A stretch of DNA of 64,000 bases from Colius striatus (lineage: Eukaryota; Chordata; Aves; Coliiformes; Coliidae). A program made the translations under genes and the position numbers. The stretch is from positions 4,571,853 through 4,635,852 of the forward strand of contig NC_084768.1 of assembly GCF_028858725.1 (NCBI RefSeq). The letters run 5' to 3'. Under the pieces are notes generated by a model. That model was not told where the DNA came from. It saw only the letters and a program-made list of their open reading frames with translations, and searched no databases. Below, in pieces: positions 1-11,600 of this stretch (positions are counted from its first letter, which is position 1; each line of letters begins with the position of its first letter).

Positions 1-611
1 CTGCTACAATTTACTATCAAAACAGAGCGGCCCAGAAGATAAATACATTGTCCTGAACAAAGTGCGTTTGAGCATGTTGGGCATATTTCATGTGCAAAGC
101 AGAGTGAGTGAGGCCTGAGCTCCTTCATCCCCCTCAGCACCGGCCTCAGGGCTGCTGAGGCTGCTCAGTGCTTCAGGGCTGTGCTGGGAGGGACAAGCCT
201 GGGTCAGCTCACGATTCCTTTTCCTTTTGACTTCATCCCTGAAAAATGTGAAACGCTCAGAGGGAAACCAGAGCCGCGCTGGGACTCGAGGGGCTGCTGA
301 GCTCTGCCCAAGGCAGGATGCTGCTACTCTGCATTCTCACAGCCAGGCAGGATGCAGGGGCAGAGCCCCTTCCAGCCTTCCCAGTGCTTGTGCAGCCAGG
401 GCTCTTCCTCCTTCAGGTGCCTGGGAAAGCTCTGCAGCCTCAGCACTCCCCTGGATCTCTGCATAACCCCACAAGCAGTTAAACAGAAAAATTCTCTTTA
501 TGCTTCCCAGAAGGAACTGACCCACCAGAGACAGGAGAGAATGGGGGGTTTTGCTACAGGATAGCCAGCAGCAGTTGTGTGTGTGTGCAGGCTGGGAGCC
601 TGGGCTGGCCT
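1..611. other. Gene-free flank before the pentamer array
   Basis: No exon, repeat family or RNA gene is recognisable here. Short open frames occur on both strands but have no repeat-independent support. Confidence 0.4.
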
Positions 612-2192
612 CGGTTGTGCTGGGCTGGGCAGGGCTGGGCTGTGCTGGCTTGGGCTGGGCTGGGCTGGGCTGTGCTGTGCTGGGCTGTGCTGTGCTGGGC
701 TGTGCTGTGCTGGGCTGTGCTGTGCTGGGCTGGGCTGGGCTGGGCTGGGCTCTGCTATGCTGGGCTGGGCTGGGCTGGGCTGTTCTGGGCTGTGATGTGC
801 TATGATAGGCTGGACTGGGCTGGGCTGTGCTATGATAGGCTGTGCTGTGCTGGGCTGGGCTGTGCTGTGCTGGGCTGGGCTGGGCTGGGCTAGGCTAGGC
901 TAGGCTAGGCTAGGCTATGCTATGCTATGCTATGCTATGCTATGCTATGCTATGCTATGATAGGCTGGACTGGGCTGGGCTGAGCTATGCTGGACTTTGT
1001 TGTGCTGGGCTGAGCTGGGCTGGGCTGGGCTGTGCTGTGCTGTGCTAGGCTGTGCTGGGCTGGGTTGGGCTGTACTGGGCTGTACTGTGCTAGGCTGGGC
1101 TGTGATGTGCTATGATAGGCTGGATTGGGCTGGGCTGTGCTATGATAGGCTGGGCTGTGCTGGGCTGACTGTGCTGGGCTGTGCTGTGCTGTGCTGTGCT
1201 GTGCTGTGCTGGGCTGGGCTGGGCTGGGCTGGGCTGTGATGTGCTATGATAGGCTGGACTGGGCTGTGCTGGGCTGGGCTGGGCTGGGCTGGGCTGGGCT
1301 GGGCTAGGCTAGGCTATGCTATGCTATGATAGGCTGGACTGGGCTGAGCTATGCTGGACTTTGTTGTGCTGTGCTGTGCTAGGCTGGGCTGGACTGTCCT
1401 GGGCTGTCCTGGGCTGGGCTGGGCTGGGCTATGATGGGCTTGGCTGGGCTATGATGGGCTCGGCTGGGCTGTGCTATGATGGGCTCGGCTGGGCTGTGCT
1501 AGGCTGCACTGGGCAGGGCTGGGCTGGGCTGTGCTGCACTGGGCAGGGCTGGACTATGCTGCACTGGGCAGGGATGTGCTAGGCTGGGATGGGCTGGGCT
1601 GTGCTAGGTTGTACTAGGCTGGGCTGTGCTAGGTTGTACTGGGCTGGGCTATGCTGGGCAGGGCTGACTATGCTGTGCTGGGCTGGGATGTGCTAGGCTG
1701 TGCTGTGCTGTACTGTGCTGGTCTTGGCTGTGCTAGGCAGTGCTAGGTTGGGCTGAGCTGGGCTGTGCTAGGCTGGGCTGTGGTATGATGGGCTGTGCTG
1801 GACTATGCTGGACTGGTCTGGGCTGTGCTGGGCAGGGCTGGACTATGCTGTGCTGTGCTGTGCTAGGCTGTACTGGGCTGTGCTAGACTGGGCTGGGCTG
1901 GGCTATGCTGGACTTTGTTGTGCTGGGCTGGGCTGTGGTTGGCTGGGTTGGGCTGGGCTGTGCTGGACTTTGTTGTGCAGTGCTGTGCAGTGCTAGGCTG
2001 GGCTGTTCTGGGCTGTTCTGGGCTGGGCTGGGCTGTGTTGTGCTGTTCTGGGCTGGGCTGGGCTTTGCTAGGCTGGGCTAGGCTTGGCTTTGCTGTGCTG
2101 TGCTGGGCTTTGCTGTGCTGGGCTTTGCTGGGCTGGGCTATGCTGGGCTGTGCTAGGCTGGGCTGGGCTGTGCTGGGCTGTGCTGTGCCCAC
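612..2192. repeat. Pentanucleotide array (GGGCT / GTGCT / variants)
   Basis: About 1.6 kb built almost wholly of 5-bp units on the + strand. GGGCT and GTGCT are the main units. Runs of TAGGC (about 890-915) and TATGC (about 915-957) and scattered GAGCT, GGACT and GATGT units also occur. Long pure GGGCT runs (for example 1271-1305) fit the G3N2G3N2G3N2G3 pattern of G-quadruplexes. Because 5 and 3 share no factor, each frame reads all repeat phases. This yields long Leu-Gly-Trp-Ala-type or Ala-Gln-Pro-Ser-type frames on both strands, which are repeat artefacts and not genes. Confidence 0.95.
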
Positions 2193-5100
2193 ACTTCCGC
2201 CCAGGAGAACCTGGGAAGCCATAAAAGCAGCAGCCGGTTAATTTATAACCCCTGTCTCTCCAATGAGATGGCTGCAGACCCACAGCACACACAAGGGAGC
2301 TGGGACTTGGCCACCTCAAAGCAGGAATCTCAGGAGCATGAATTCCAGTGTGCTCACAGTGACTCGTGGCCCCATAAATCGCCGGCGAGCCGCAGGACTC
2401 GGACTGTAAATACCTTTCCAGGCTACTTGCCAGTGGGTTTTGGAAAGGGTCCAGCACGCCCAAGCTTGCTGGTCTCGAGGAGCCTGTGGGTTGTGAGCTG
2501 CTGCTTCATGAGCCAAGTCTGGGTTATTATTCATTTGAAAGCCCCCAGGGATCCCTGGGTGCCAGTGGGCAGCTGGGGAGGCTGCTTTTGCCTTGGCACC
2601 CGGGGCTGCAGGTACTCCTGCCCTGCCCTCACACATTGTCTCAGCTTGTGCCCATGCAAGGTGGCTCACTGTGGTGGGGATGCTGCTCACACACCATCAG
2701 CAGCTCCTGCTGGGGTCAGGGAGATGCTACGTGTAAGACCTGAGCACAGGAGCAGCTGCCCCAGAGCTGGCAGCAGCCAGAGCTATTGGCTGTCACCCTT
2801 CCTGCTGCTCGAGAGAGAACAGATGTGCTTCCCCTGGTCCCATCTCTGTCATCTCACAGCCTTTTGTGCTCTGTTGCATTCTGGTTTTGGTGGTTTTTTA
2901 ATGTAGTTTTGTTTTGTGTTGAAACTGAGATGACAGTCACAGACAAAAGGAGCCTTTTATGGTTCCTGTGTGGGGCCAGGGCTGGCGGTGAGCCTGCTGC
3001 TGCCCTGTGTCTCGTCTGTGCCGAGAGCCCCTTGGAAAGCCCATCCTGGTGTCACTGGGAGGCCGTGGGGCTGGGGCTGTGCTGTGGGGCTGAGGCTCTA
3101 TTCTGCTTAAAATGTCTCTAAGCTGGGGGCTGAGGGCTGGTGGTGCCCTTCTGGTGCCCCAGACCCAGCTCTGCGTGCAGCATCACTGCGAGGGATGCGC
3201 CACGGCTCTGCCAGCGCCCTGACCCCACAGCCTCCCACTTATCGAGGCATCTGAGCTGCTGCTCTGAGCTGATAAGCAGGAAGGGGAAAACTCTAACTGA
3301 GCAAACCAACCCAGTTAAATGAAATGGTGGAGACCATTGCAAGGGAGAGCTGATGCTCAGCTGCTGCTGCCTGTACAAGCCCCCAGGCTGTGGCCAGTAC
3401 GTGAAGGAGTTTCTGCTCTGTATTATTTGTTATCTACAAATGTCACGTGAAAGAAAATGAATAAATGAATTGAGATTTGCTACTCTTGCTGTCTAAACCT
3501 TATGTTTTAATTTAGAACATGTGGCACTGAGCAGGGGATCTCCTGGGTACCTGAGGATTTAGTTCTGAGCGTCGGGCCAGTTTGGGTGCCTGACACCTCC
3601 TCCTCACCAGCTCTATCTTGCTCTTTTGGGGAATGATTTGTTTTGGTCTGCTTGGCACAAGGAGCCCCCTTTTTTATGCTGAAGCACCCACAGAGGAAGG
3701 TGTTTGTGCTCCCTGCTGTTCCCCAGGAGTGGAAGATTTCAACCCCACGTCGCTGTTGCTCGAGGTCTGCTCACATTTGCACACTAATAGATGAAAATGA
3801 AGTGTTGGTGATTAGTGATGGCATTTCCCATTCTGCAGTGAAATGGTAGGATGAGAAAGATTAAATGAAGGTGCTTTTGCTGTTATTCGACACAGAGCAC
3901 CCATCCCCAGGTTTCCATCAGCCTGTGACTGTTGACACCGACTCCTGCCCCAGCTGCTGGAGAGGTTTACACCATACGCAGGTTTCTGCACCCACCACAG
4001 GACTCTTCAGGAAGTCCTTTGTGAAGGGCTCGTTTTCTGGGAGAATCTGAAAGTACAGCCAAGAAAAGCTGTGCTTTTAAAGATGAGCTTCACTGTCTCT
4101 CTCTCCTTTGCCCGTTACCTTGTGGCCATCTCTCTGGGGTGCCCGTCCCCACCGCACAGCAACCGGTGTGAAGGGCCTGGGATCAGGCAGGGCCAACTGC
4201 ACAGGGTCACTTGCTGTGTCTCCCTGAAGGCCATTGAACTTGGGAGGAACAGCTGGTGAGGTTTCCCTGGCTCGCTGGGGGAGCACACCCAGTGCTGTTG
4301 TGCTGGTGGGTTGGGTTCCAGCCCGTTAGTGGAGCTCTTCTGTATAAATCTGCTCTAGAAGCTCACGAGGTTTGTGACAAATTACACAAGGTGGGGGAAG
4401 AAATAAAAGTAAAATAATGTAAATATTGTACAAAGCTGTGTGAGAACCTTGGTGAGAGAGAGGGGCCGTGGGTGCTGGCTCAGGTGGGCTCTGCCACACG
4501 GGCTTGGCCAGAGCGCTGCAGGTGCTGAGCTGGGTCTGAGATCTGGGGTGCTGAGCCCCATCCTGGTGCTCCTCCCGGCGCTGGAAGGCGGGAAGGAGCC
4601 GGCTCTCACCGTGGGCAGCACCTGGCCCAGCCACAGCCAGAGGCACTGCCTGGGAGGCTGCAGATAACATCTCACCTACCCAGCCTGTCCAGACCTGCTG
4701 TATCCCATTGCAGGCGGTGCCTCTGCACAGCTCGCTTAACCATTTACTGGCAGGCCTGGTCCTGCAGAGAGCTCTCGGCTTTCAGACTGACCATTCTCCA
4801 TCCTCTGCCCCTCTCTGCATCGGGCCCCTGCAGGAGGGTGGGTGAGCAGCCCCTGGCTCCATCCCGCTCAGCTCAGCGAGCTCAGTCCCACTGAGGCATT
4901 GTGTCCCACAGCAACCAACCAAACCGAGACCAGCTGCCCCCAGGAGCTTTTATTCTGACCAACACAAGACACAGGGACTTGGCACACAAACAAACCAGTT
5001 TTTAAGGCAAGCAATGATCTCGAAAATCGTTTTTCCATATCCTACAGTTGCCACAGAGTCTCTGTTGGGAGTACGACGTTAAAACCAGCACCAGCAACAC

Positions 5101-5623
5101 TACCGGGGAGCATTTTCAACACATCACATGAAAGGTGTCTTCAAAGAAATGCAACAAAAATGCACCTTCCCACTCAAACAGGTGAATGGGAGGGCAAAGC
5201 TATCACTCACCCTTCAGCTCTTGGCATTTGCTTTGGAAAGTGCGTTCCCTCAGCTGTGGCCCTGTGGCAGCCCTGGCTGGCAAACAGTGCTTCAACTCCT
5301 TTTCTGTAAACAAATCACAAGCAGACAGTCTTTCCCATTTCCTGATATTTAAATTAGCTTCTTGGTATTGCTGCACCCAGAGATGGACAGAACTGCCTTT
5401 CCCCAAACACAGCAGTGTCCTTTCCCACTACACAAAGGCACGGCGTACCGGGATCCTTTTAACCAGCTGAAGTGAAGCTGCCCCTGACCCTTCAGCACAA
5501 GGAGCTCGTGTCCTGCTCCTCCCGAGTGTCCCTGAGCACGGGCCCCTTCCCACACTCAGGGCAGAGTCAGGCTGAGCTGTGCTCTGGGTTATGGTGTGCA
5601 GGGAAAGGCAGCAGCCTGACAAA
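2193..5623. other. Gene-free stretch between two tandem arrays
   Basis: No exon with recognisable protein similarity is visible. On the minus strand an AATAAA (plus-strand TTTATT at about 4950-4955) could end a transcript from higher coordinates, possibly a long PTGER3 3'UTR, but nothing else supports that. Plus-strand AATAAA words at about 3459 and 4403 have no adjoining gene. Confidence 0.35.
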
Positions 5624-6304
5624 GGGGCTGACACAGGGCACTGACCTGCTCTGTGCCCCTGCTGTGCTGACACAGGGCATCGACCCGCTCTGTGTCCCTG
5701 CTGTGCTGGCACAGAGGACCAACGCTCTCTGTGCCCCTGGGGTCCCAAGGAGCTGTGTGCTGACACAGGGCACTGACCCACTCCATGCCCCTGGGATCCT
5801 GAGGAGCTGTGTGGTAACACAGGGCACTGACCCACTCCATGCCCCTGGGATCCTGAGGAGCTGTGTGCTGACACAGGGCACTGACCCACTCCATGCCCCT
5901 GGGATCCTGAGGAGCTGTGTGGTAACACAGGGCACTGACCCACTCCATGCCCCTGGGATCCTGAGGAGCTGTGTGCTGACACAGGGCACTGACCCACTCC
6001 ATGCCCCTGGGGTCCCGAGGAGCTGTGTGCTGACACAGGGCACTGACCCACTCCATGCCCCTGGGATCCTGAGGAGCTGTGTGGTAACACAGGGCACTGA
6101 CCCACTCCATGCCCCTGGGATCCTGAGGAGCTGTGTGCTGACACAGGGCACTGACCCACTCCATGCCCCTGGGGTCCCGAGGAGCTGTGTGCTGACACAG
6201 GGCACTGACCTGTTCCATGCCCCTGGGGTCCCGAGGAGCTGTGTGCTGACACAGGGCACTGACCTGTTCCATGCCCCTGGGGTCCCGAGGAGCTGTGTGC
6301 TCTG
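5624..6304. repeat. 54-bp minisatellite, open on both strands
   Basis: Ten units exactly 54 bp apart start at ACAGGG at 5765, 5819, 5873, 5927, 5981, 6035, 6089, 6143, 6197 and 6251. Two or three shorter, diverged units precede them. Variants at the unit end (GGTAAC or GCTGAC) and in the middle (GGATCCTGAGG or GGTCCCGAGG) recur with a period of three units in 5873-6196, suggesting a 162-bp higher-order repeat. Since 54 is divisible by 3, frames of roughly 230-320 codons stay open on both strands as 18-residue repeats. I treat these as by-products of the repeat. Confidence 0.93.
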
Positions 6305-6682
6305 TGAGTGTTGCTGCTCACACACGTCCTGGTGCAGAACGATTGTCCAATTGTTAAGGTCACTGTGACACATTTCACAAGCCACTGGGCTTGATTATTT
6401 GTTGTAAAAAGCTGCTGTGCAGAAACCGGGCGGTGCGAGCCCTCTGCACAGAGGAGCAGGCATCTGAGGCTCCAAAATAAATGCTACACAAAGGTAGGGA
6501 TCCTGCAAGGCACTTTCCCAAAGAGAGGGAGTAACATTTTTCTCCCGATTGTTGCCCACAGTGCTGCTCAGTGCAGGAGGAGAGGCTGCCAGCTGGCAGG
6601 AAGCAGAACTAGAGCAGTGAGTAGCCAGTCTCCCTCTTTTGAGTAGTCCTGGGCTGCAGCACCAGCAGCATGGGCAGCAGGG
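6305..6682. other. Gene-free spacer between minisatellite and CR1
   Basis: Nothing recognisable is seen here. Confidence 0.4.
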
Positions 6683-7222
6683 CAAGGGAGGGGATTTTGC
6701 CCCTCTGCTCTGCTCTGGGGAGACCCCCCTGCACTGGTGCCTCCAGCTTTGGGCATCAACAGCAGAAGCACATAGAGCTGCTGGAGTGGGTCCAGAGGAG
6801 GACGTGAAGATGACCAGAGGGCTGTGACACCTCTCTCCTGTGGAGACAGGCTGAGAGAATTGGGGTTGTTCAGCCTGGGGAAGAGAAGGCTCCAGGGAGA
6901 CCTAAGAGCAGCCTGCCAGTGTCTAACGGGGCAGACATGAAAGCTGGAGAGGGACTTTACAAGGCCCTAGAGTGACAGGAAAATGCATGATGGCTTCAAA
7001 CTGAAAGAGAGGAGACTTGATGAGATATGAGGAAGAAGTTCTTCCCTTTGAGGGTGTTGAAGTCCTGGCACAGGCTGCCCAGAGAGGCTGTGGCTGCCCC
7101 ATCCCTGGCAGTGTCCAAGGGCAGGCTGGACGGGGCTTGGAGCAGCCCATGGCAGGGGGTTGCAATGAGACAGTCTCTAAGGTCCCTCCCACCCAACCCA
7201 AACCTTTCTATGATTCTATGAA
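6683..7222 (+). mobile_element. CR1 LINE, 3' fragment
   Basis: This is a 5'-truncated copy of the avian non-LTR retrotransposon CR1. Diagnostic pieces in order are the GAGCTGCTGGAGTGGGTCCA segment near 6775, GGCTGAGAGAATTGGGGTTG near 6850, CAGGCTGCCCAGAGAGGCTG near 7072, and the octamer tail TTCTATGATTCTATGA ending near 7222. No reverse-transcriptase frame remains. Confidence 0.9.
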
Positions 7223-8367
7223 ACAAACTTCAGCTGTGACACAAACGGATTAGAACTCAGTTTTCTAATAAAACCTCAAGTTACCTGGGAGTAAGGGCTG
7301 CTTAACACACACATTTCTACTCTATTTTGAACATTCCCAAAGCTGCCTTATCTCTCAAGTTGGTATTTCTTGGAGGAAAGAAAAGTTAAGCTATTTTGGG
7401 CTACTATTTTGGCCACTTGGCAGGACATTTTAGTAATGAAGAAGTTTTGAATGGCACCACCACTACTTAGAAATCATTTGATGTTGATTTGATTCCTGGA
7501 CATGTGCATTTCCAAGTAAAACCACTCATGAAAATGGTATTTTTGGCTTTGTAAACCTTTGCCATTAATCTACAGGAAGAACATTTACTGTCTCCTACAA
7601 CCTGTTTATCACTCTCCATCTGCTCAAAGTAGTTTTATAGTGTGCTTTGCAAACAGCAACACTTGTTATGCCTGGGTACTTCACAGGCTTCTATTTCTCA
7701 CTTGTGCTATCTGTCCCAGTGCCACATGCTCCTCAGCAGATGAGCTTACTTCAGCATCCACACAGACTGAGCACTTGTCAGGGCAAATCCACGTGTCATG
7801 GGACTCGTGCTGGCTTCAGTCCCTGAAGAAGGATGATCTACCATCAGTGGTACAACATAACCTTTTCAGTTTCGTGCCACTGGAATCCAAATAAAGTCTC
7901 CTAGTTTTGTCTTCCTTCAATTCTTGTATTTTTTTGACCCCTTTTCTCCTTGTCCCTCCAGACAAAAAAAAGAGGAGAAAGGACTCTGTGAAGTAGATAA
8001 TCTTAATACTAAAATATATCTAGGAGTGGGTCTCCAGTATTTTCATCTGTTGAACCTGTTCCCAATGTCCCCAATGGGAAAAGCATTTTTTTTCTACCTT
8101 AAAGCTAGAAAATTCCTTCCAAACTCTGTTTTAGGCACACGAAAGGTGATGTTCTGCACCTCAGCTCTGAATGGCAGTAACAGAAGGCAGAAACAAAGCC
8201 CACCCCCTCTTCTGCCCTGGAGAGTTTTTGGCACGTTGGACAACCAACTCTTTGGCATGATCAGTGCCCTCAGCTGCTTATGCAGACCACGGGTTACAGA
8301 TGCCCCGATTCACAGTAAGATTTGAAACTACTCCTTGACAAAGGCAGTTTCCATGCAAATGGGTCCC
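7223..8367. other. PTGER3 3' flank or 3'UTR
   Basis: This stretch directly follows the PTGER3 stop codon in transcription direction and probably contains its 3'UTR. No convincing poly(A) signal is visible on the minus strand close to the stop, so the transcript end cannot be placed. A plus-strand AATAAA near 7888 has no attached gene. Confidence 0.35.
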
Positions 8368-8655
8368 TCACGCCGCTGTCCGTCGGATTTCCTCTGACAA
8401 GGTGATGGATCTCTCCTTCCACTCGTTGTTGGAGCACTTGGAGACGGCGTTGGCCGCTTGGCAGAACTTCTGGAGGAGGATCTTCCTGAGCAGCAGGTAA
8501 ACCCAGGGATCCAGTATCTGGTTGAGCGAGGCCAAGCGCACGGCTGTCAGGAAGAAGTTGCACTCTTTGTGCAGTTCGGAGCTCTGGGCTTCACCGGAGA
8601 ACCTCCTGCAGCGTTCGAACGACGTGTGGCTGAAGATCATCTTCAACATCGTTAT
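8368..8655 (-). CDS. PTGER3: PTGER3 coding exon 2 (terminal)
   Basis: The acceptor is CCCTTAG before ATAACGATG, which starts [12 protein letters not shown]. Encodes residues 279-373: loop 3, TM7 and the cytoplasmic tail, ending with stop TAA or TGA class at 8368. The tail after FCQ runs on in the same exon as [17 protein letters not shown] and onward. This aligns with the EP3-II-type tail (VANAVSS...) known in mammals. Confidence 0.94.
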   Translation of the reverse strand: MTMLKMIFSHTSFERCRRFSGEAQSSELHKECNFFLTAVRLASLNQILDPWVYLLLRKILLQKFCQAANAVSKCSNNEWKERSITLSEEIRRTAA

Positions 8656-11600
8656 CTAAGGGAAGGTCAGAGGCAAAAGAGAGATGTGCTGAGGGACTGT
8701 GACCTGTGGATCCCTGTACGCAAAGATCCCTAAAGACAAAGCCCTGGTCCTCCATCACCCAGTTCAAACTGTCATCAGAGCCAATAAGCACTGAGAGACC
8801 AGCTCAGCTTGTGCACGTGTGCACGATGTCGTGACCCCCTTCAGCTATCAGCCAGAATGATTTACAGAGCTCAGGCTAAAACATGCAGTACAGCCTCCTG
8901 CCCTGCTTCACACACAACAGAAAGCTAAAGCCTCCAGGTCCAGGATGGCCTTGGCTATTGCTGATCTGTGCAGTGAGACATCACTCATGGGAACTTCCAC
9001 CTGTGTGAAACGTTTTACAGCATGAACGGTGTCTCTTGGGACCTTGTGGGGAACAGATTCCTAAATAGATCCCTCAGTTCCCTCTCAGGGGACATTACTG
9101 ACTTTGCAAAATTGACTTAAAGGGCCTCACATTACCCTATTATCCCAATTACAAGAACAGCTGAATAGCTCACGATGAGTGGAGCTCTTCAAAATCATGT
9201 TACGAGCAGCAAACGTCAGGAAAAAGAATTTCAAGTGCAGAAACGACATTACTTTAAAGCTCAGATGTTCTATGCCTCTAAATTATAGAGTCTGATTTTA
9301 AAGGAAACTATTCTGCTTATAAACTGAGCCAAATCAAGAGAAAGGGTTAATAAAGGTGTTTGGGCTTGGAGTCAAGAAAACATCTTAAGTCAGGAGGAAA
9401 AAACCCTCTTTTTCTTGTCAAAAGCCACAGACTGCATTTCATGTTACGCTAATGTTCCTGCTTTCCCTGCTCAGCTCAGCTCCCCCAGCCAACAGAGGGA
9501 TCCATTTAGGAACCTGTTCCCCACAACATCCCAACTGGTGCGACCAAGAGACACTGTTTGTGCTGTAAAACGTTTCACCCAGGTGGCAGTTTCTGCACCC
9601 GATATGCCCCGTACCTCACAGCACGGAGCAGCAAGCAAATCCACATGCAGCTGCATTTGGAGGGGGATTTAATACCATCAGGCATGGCAGCAACTTGTTT
9701 TACTAGCAGAGGACTGTGGGGGTCCTGCCATGGGTATTGCAGGCATGGCATATGTCAGGACACACACTGGTTTACTCAGAAAAGCCAAAGAAGAGGCAGC
9801 TTTGTTTAATAACTTCACATTGAAATCTGTAATTTAAGGTAATTTTATCGCTTCTGTTTCAAAGTATCAGCAAAGGTTACGTGTTGTTGGCACCCTACTG
9901 GCACCAGGGAGGATCCCTTTCTCTCCTGGGTTGCTACAAGGCCCACAGTCTTTAAAAGGTGGATAAACTGAAGGCTGCACTGTAACAACCCAATCAACTA
10001 AAGCAACACTTTGTATGTCCCTGTTTTCCAAGGGAGGACATGAACTTGCATTACAGCTACCAATGCCCCGAGCCTGGAAACACAACGAAACCTTCATTCT
10101 CTCGTTCCAGACCCCTGCCCTGGGCTGCTGCAGGCTGCCCACAAAACCTGAGCCTGAAGACCCCCAGCTTGGGGTCACCAGTGAGGTGCTCCAGCTGCAG
10201 AGCACCCGCTCTGTTATCAGGCTGCTGAGTATTCAGGGACAAACTGAAAGAAGCCTCTTCTTACTTGTTTTTACTTTAAAGCTGGTGAGAGAGTTCACCA
10301 GAGCTGGTGTTGTGATGCTCATGTACACTAATACCTTGCCATAGGAAACATGAATCACGGTTTGAAAGATGTCAGACTGAGCTCTCTGTGGTTTAGACAG
10401 TATCTGCTGTCTCAAGATTTCTCCTGAGCTTTCTGTACCAGCTACAGCTTCTTAAAAATATACCACTTCAGAGACTTTGAGTTGCTTCTCTGCAGGCAAG
10501 CTGCATTAGATTTTGTATTGCAATGTTTTTCCCCAGGAAAACACCAGTATCAGAAGGTCTGGGCAAGCTCTTGCTCTGCAACTTGCCCCCAAATGCTGTG
10601 TGTATCAGCTATGTAACAGGGAAAATGCCTGTGCTCCTGCAGCACTGGGATGCCCTGGGCAGCTCTTGGGGCAAGGGGAAAGGTGTGTGTGATGGGTACC
10701 TGTGCATGGTGATGGGTACCTGTGTGTGTGATGGGTACCTGTGTGTGATGGGTACCTGTGTGTGATGGGTACCTGTGTGTGTTGATGGGTACCTGTGTGT
10801 GTGATGGGTACCTGTGTGTGTTGATGGGTATCTGTGTGTGTGATGGGTACCTGTGTGTGTGATGGGTACCTGTGTGTGATGGGTACCTCTGTGTGTGATG
10901 GGTAACTCTGTGTGATGGGTAACTCTGTGTGATGGGTACCTGTGTGTGGTGCTGGGTACCTGTGTGTGTGATGGGTACCTGTGTGTGATGGGTACCTGTG
11001 TGTGGTGCTGGGTACCTGTGTGTGTGATGGGTACCTGTGTGTGGTGCTGGGTACCTGTGTGTGTGATGGGTACCTGTGTGTGGTGCTGGGTACCTGTGTG
11101 TGTGATGGGTACCTGTGTGTGATGGGTACTTGTGTGTGGTGCTGGGTACCTGTGTGTGTGATGGGTACCTGTGTGTGGTGATGGGTACCTGTGTGTGTGA
11201 TGGGTACCTGTGTGTGGTGATGGGTACCTGTGTGTGTGATGGGTACCTGTGTGTGATGGGTACCTGTGTGTGGTGATGGGTACCTGTGTGTGATGGGTAC
11301 CTGTGTGTGTGATGGGTACCTGTGTGTGTGATGGGTACCTGTGTGTGGTGATGGGTACCTGTGTGTGATGGGTACCTGTGTGTGTGATGGGTACCTGTGT
11401 GTGGTGATGGGTAACTCTGTGTGATGGGTACCTGTGTGTGATGGGTACCTGTGTGTGGTGATGGGTACCTGTGTGTGATGGGTACCTGTGTGTGTGATGG
11501 GTACCTGTGTGTGGTGATGGGTACCTGTGTGTGATGGGTACCTGTGTGTGTGATGGGTACCTGTGTGTGGTGATGGGTACCTGTGTGTGTGATGGGTACC

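Noticed and set aside
612-2192. Immunoglobulin switch region
   Set aside because: The pentamers look alike, but no constant-region exon is present and the neighbouring genes place the window elsewhere.
551-2241. Many open frames of 60-130 codons rich in Leu-Gly-Trp-Ala or Ala-Gln-Pro-Ser
   Set aside because: All are translations of the 5-bp repeat. They have no start context or sequence beyond the repeat.
5624-6304. CRISPR-like array
   Set aside because: Repeats are contiguous without unique spacers, in a eukaryotic genome.
5428-6385. Large secreted-like repeat proteins on either strand of the 54-bp array
   Set aside because: Frames are open only because 54 is divisible by 3. No conserved flanking sequence or signal peptide is seen.
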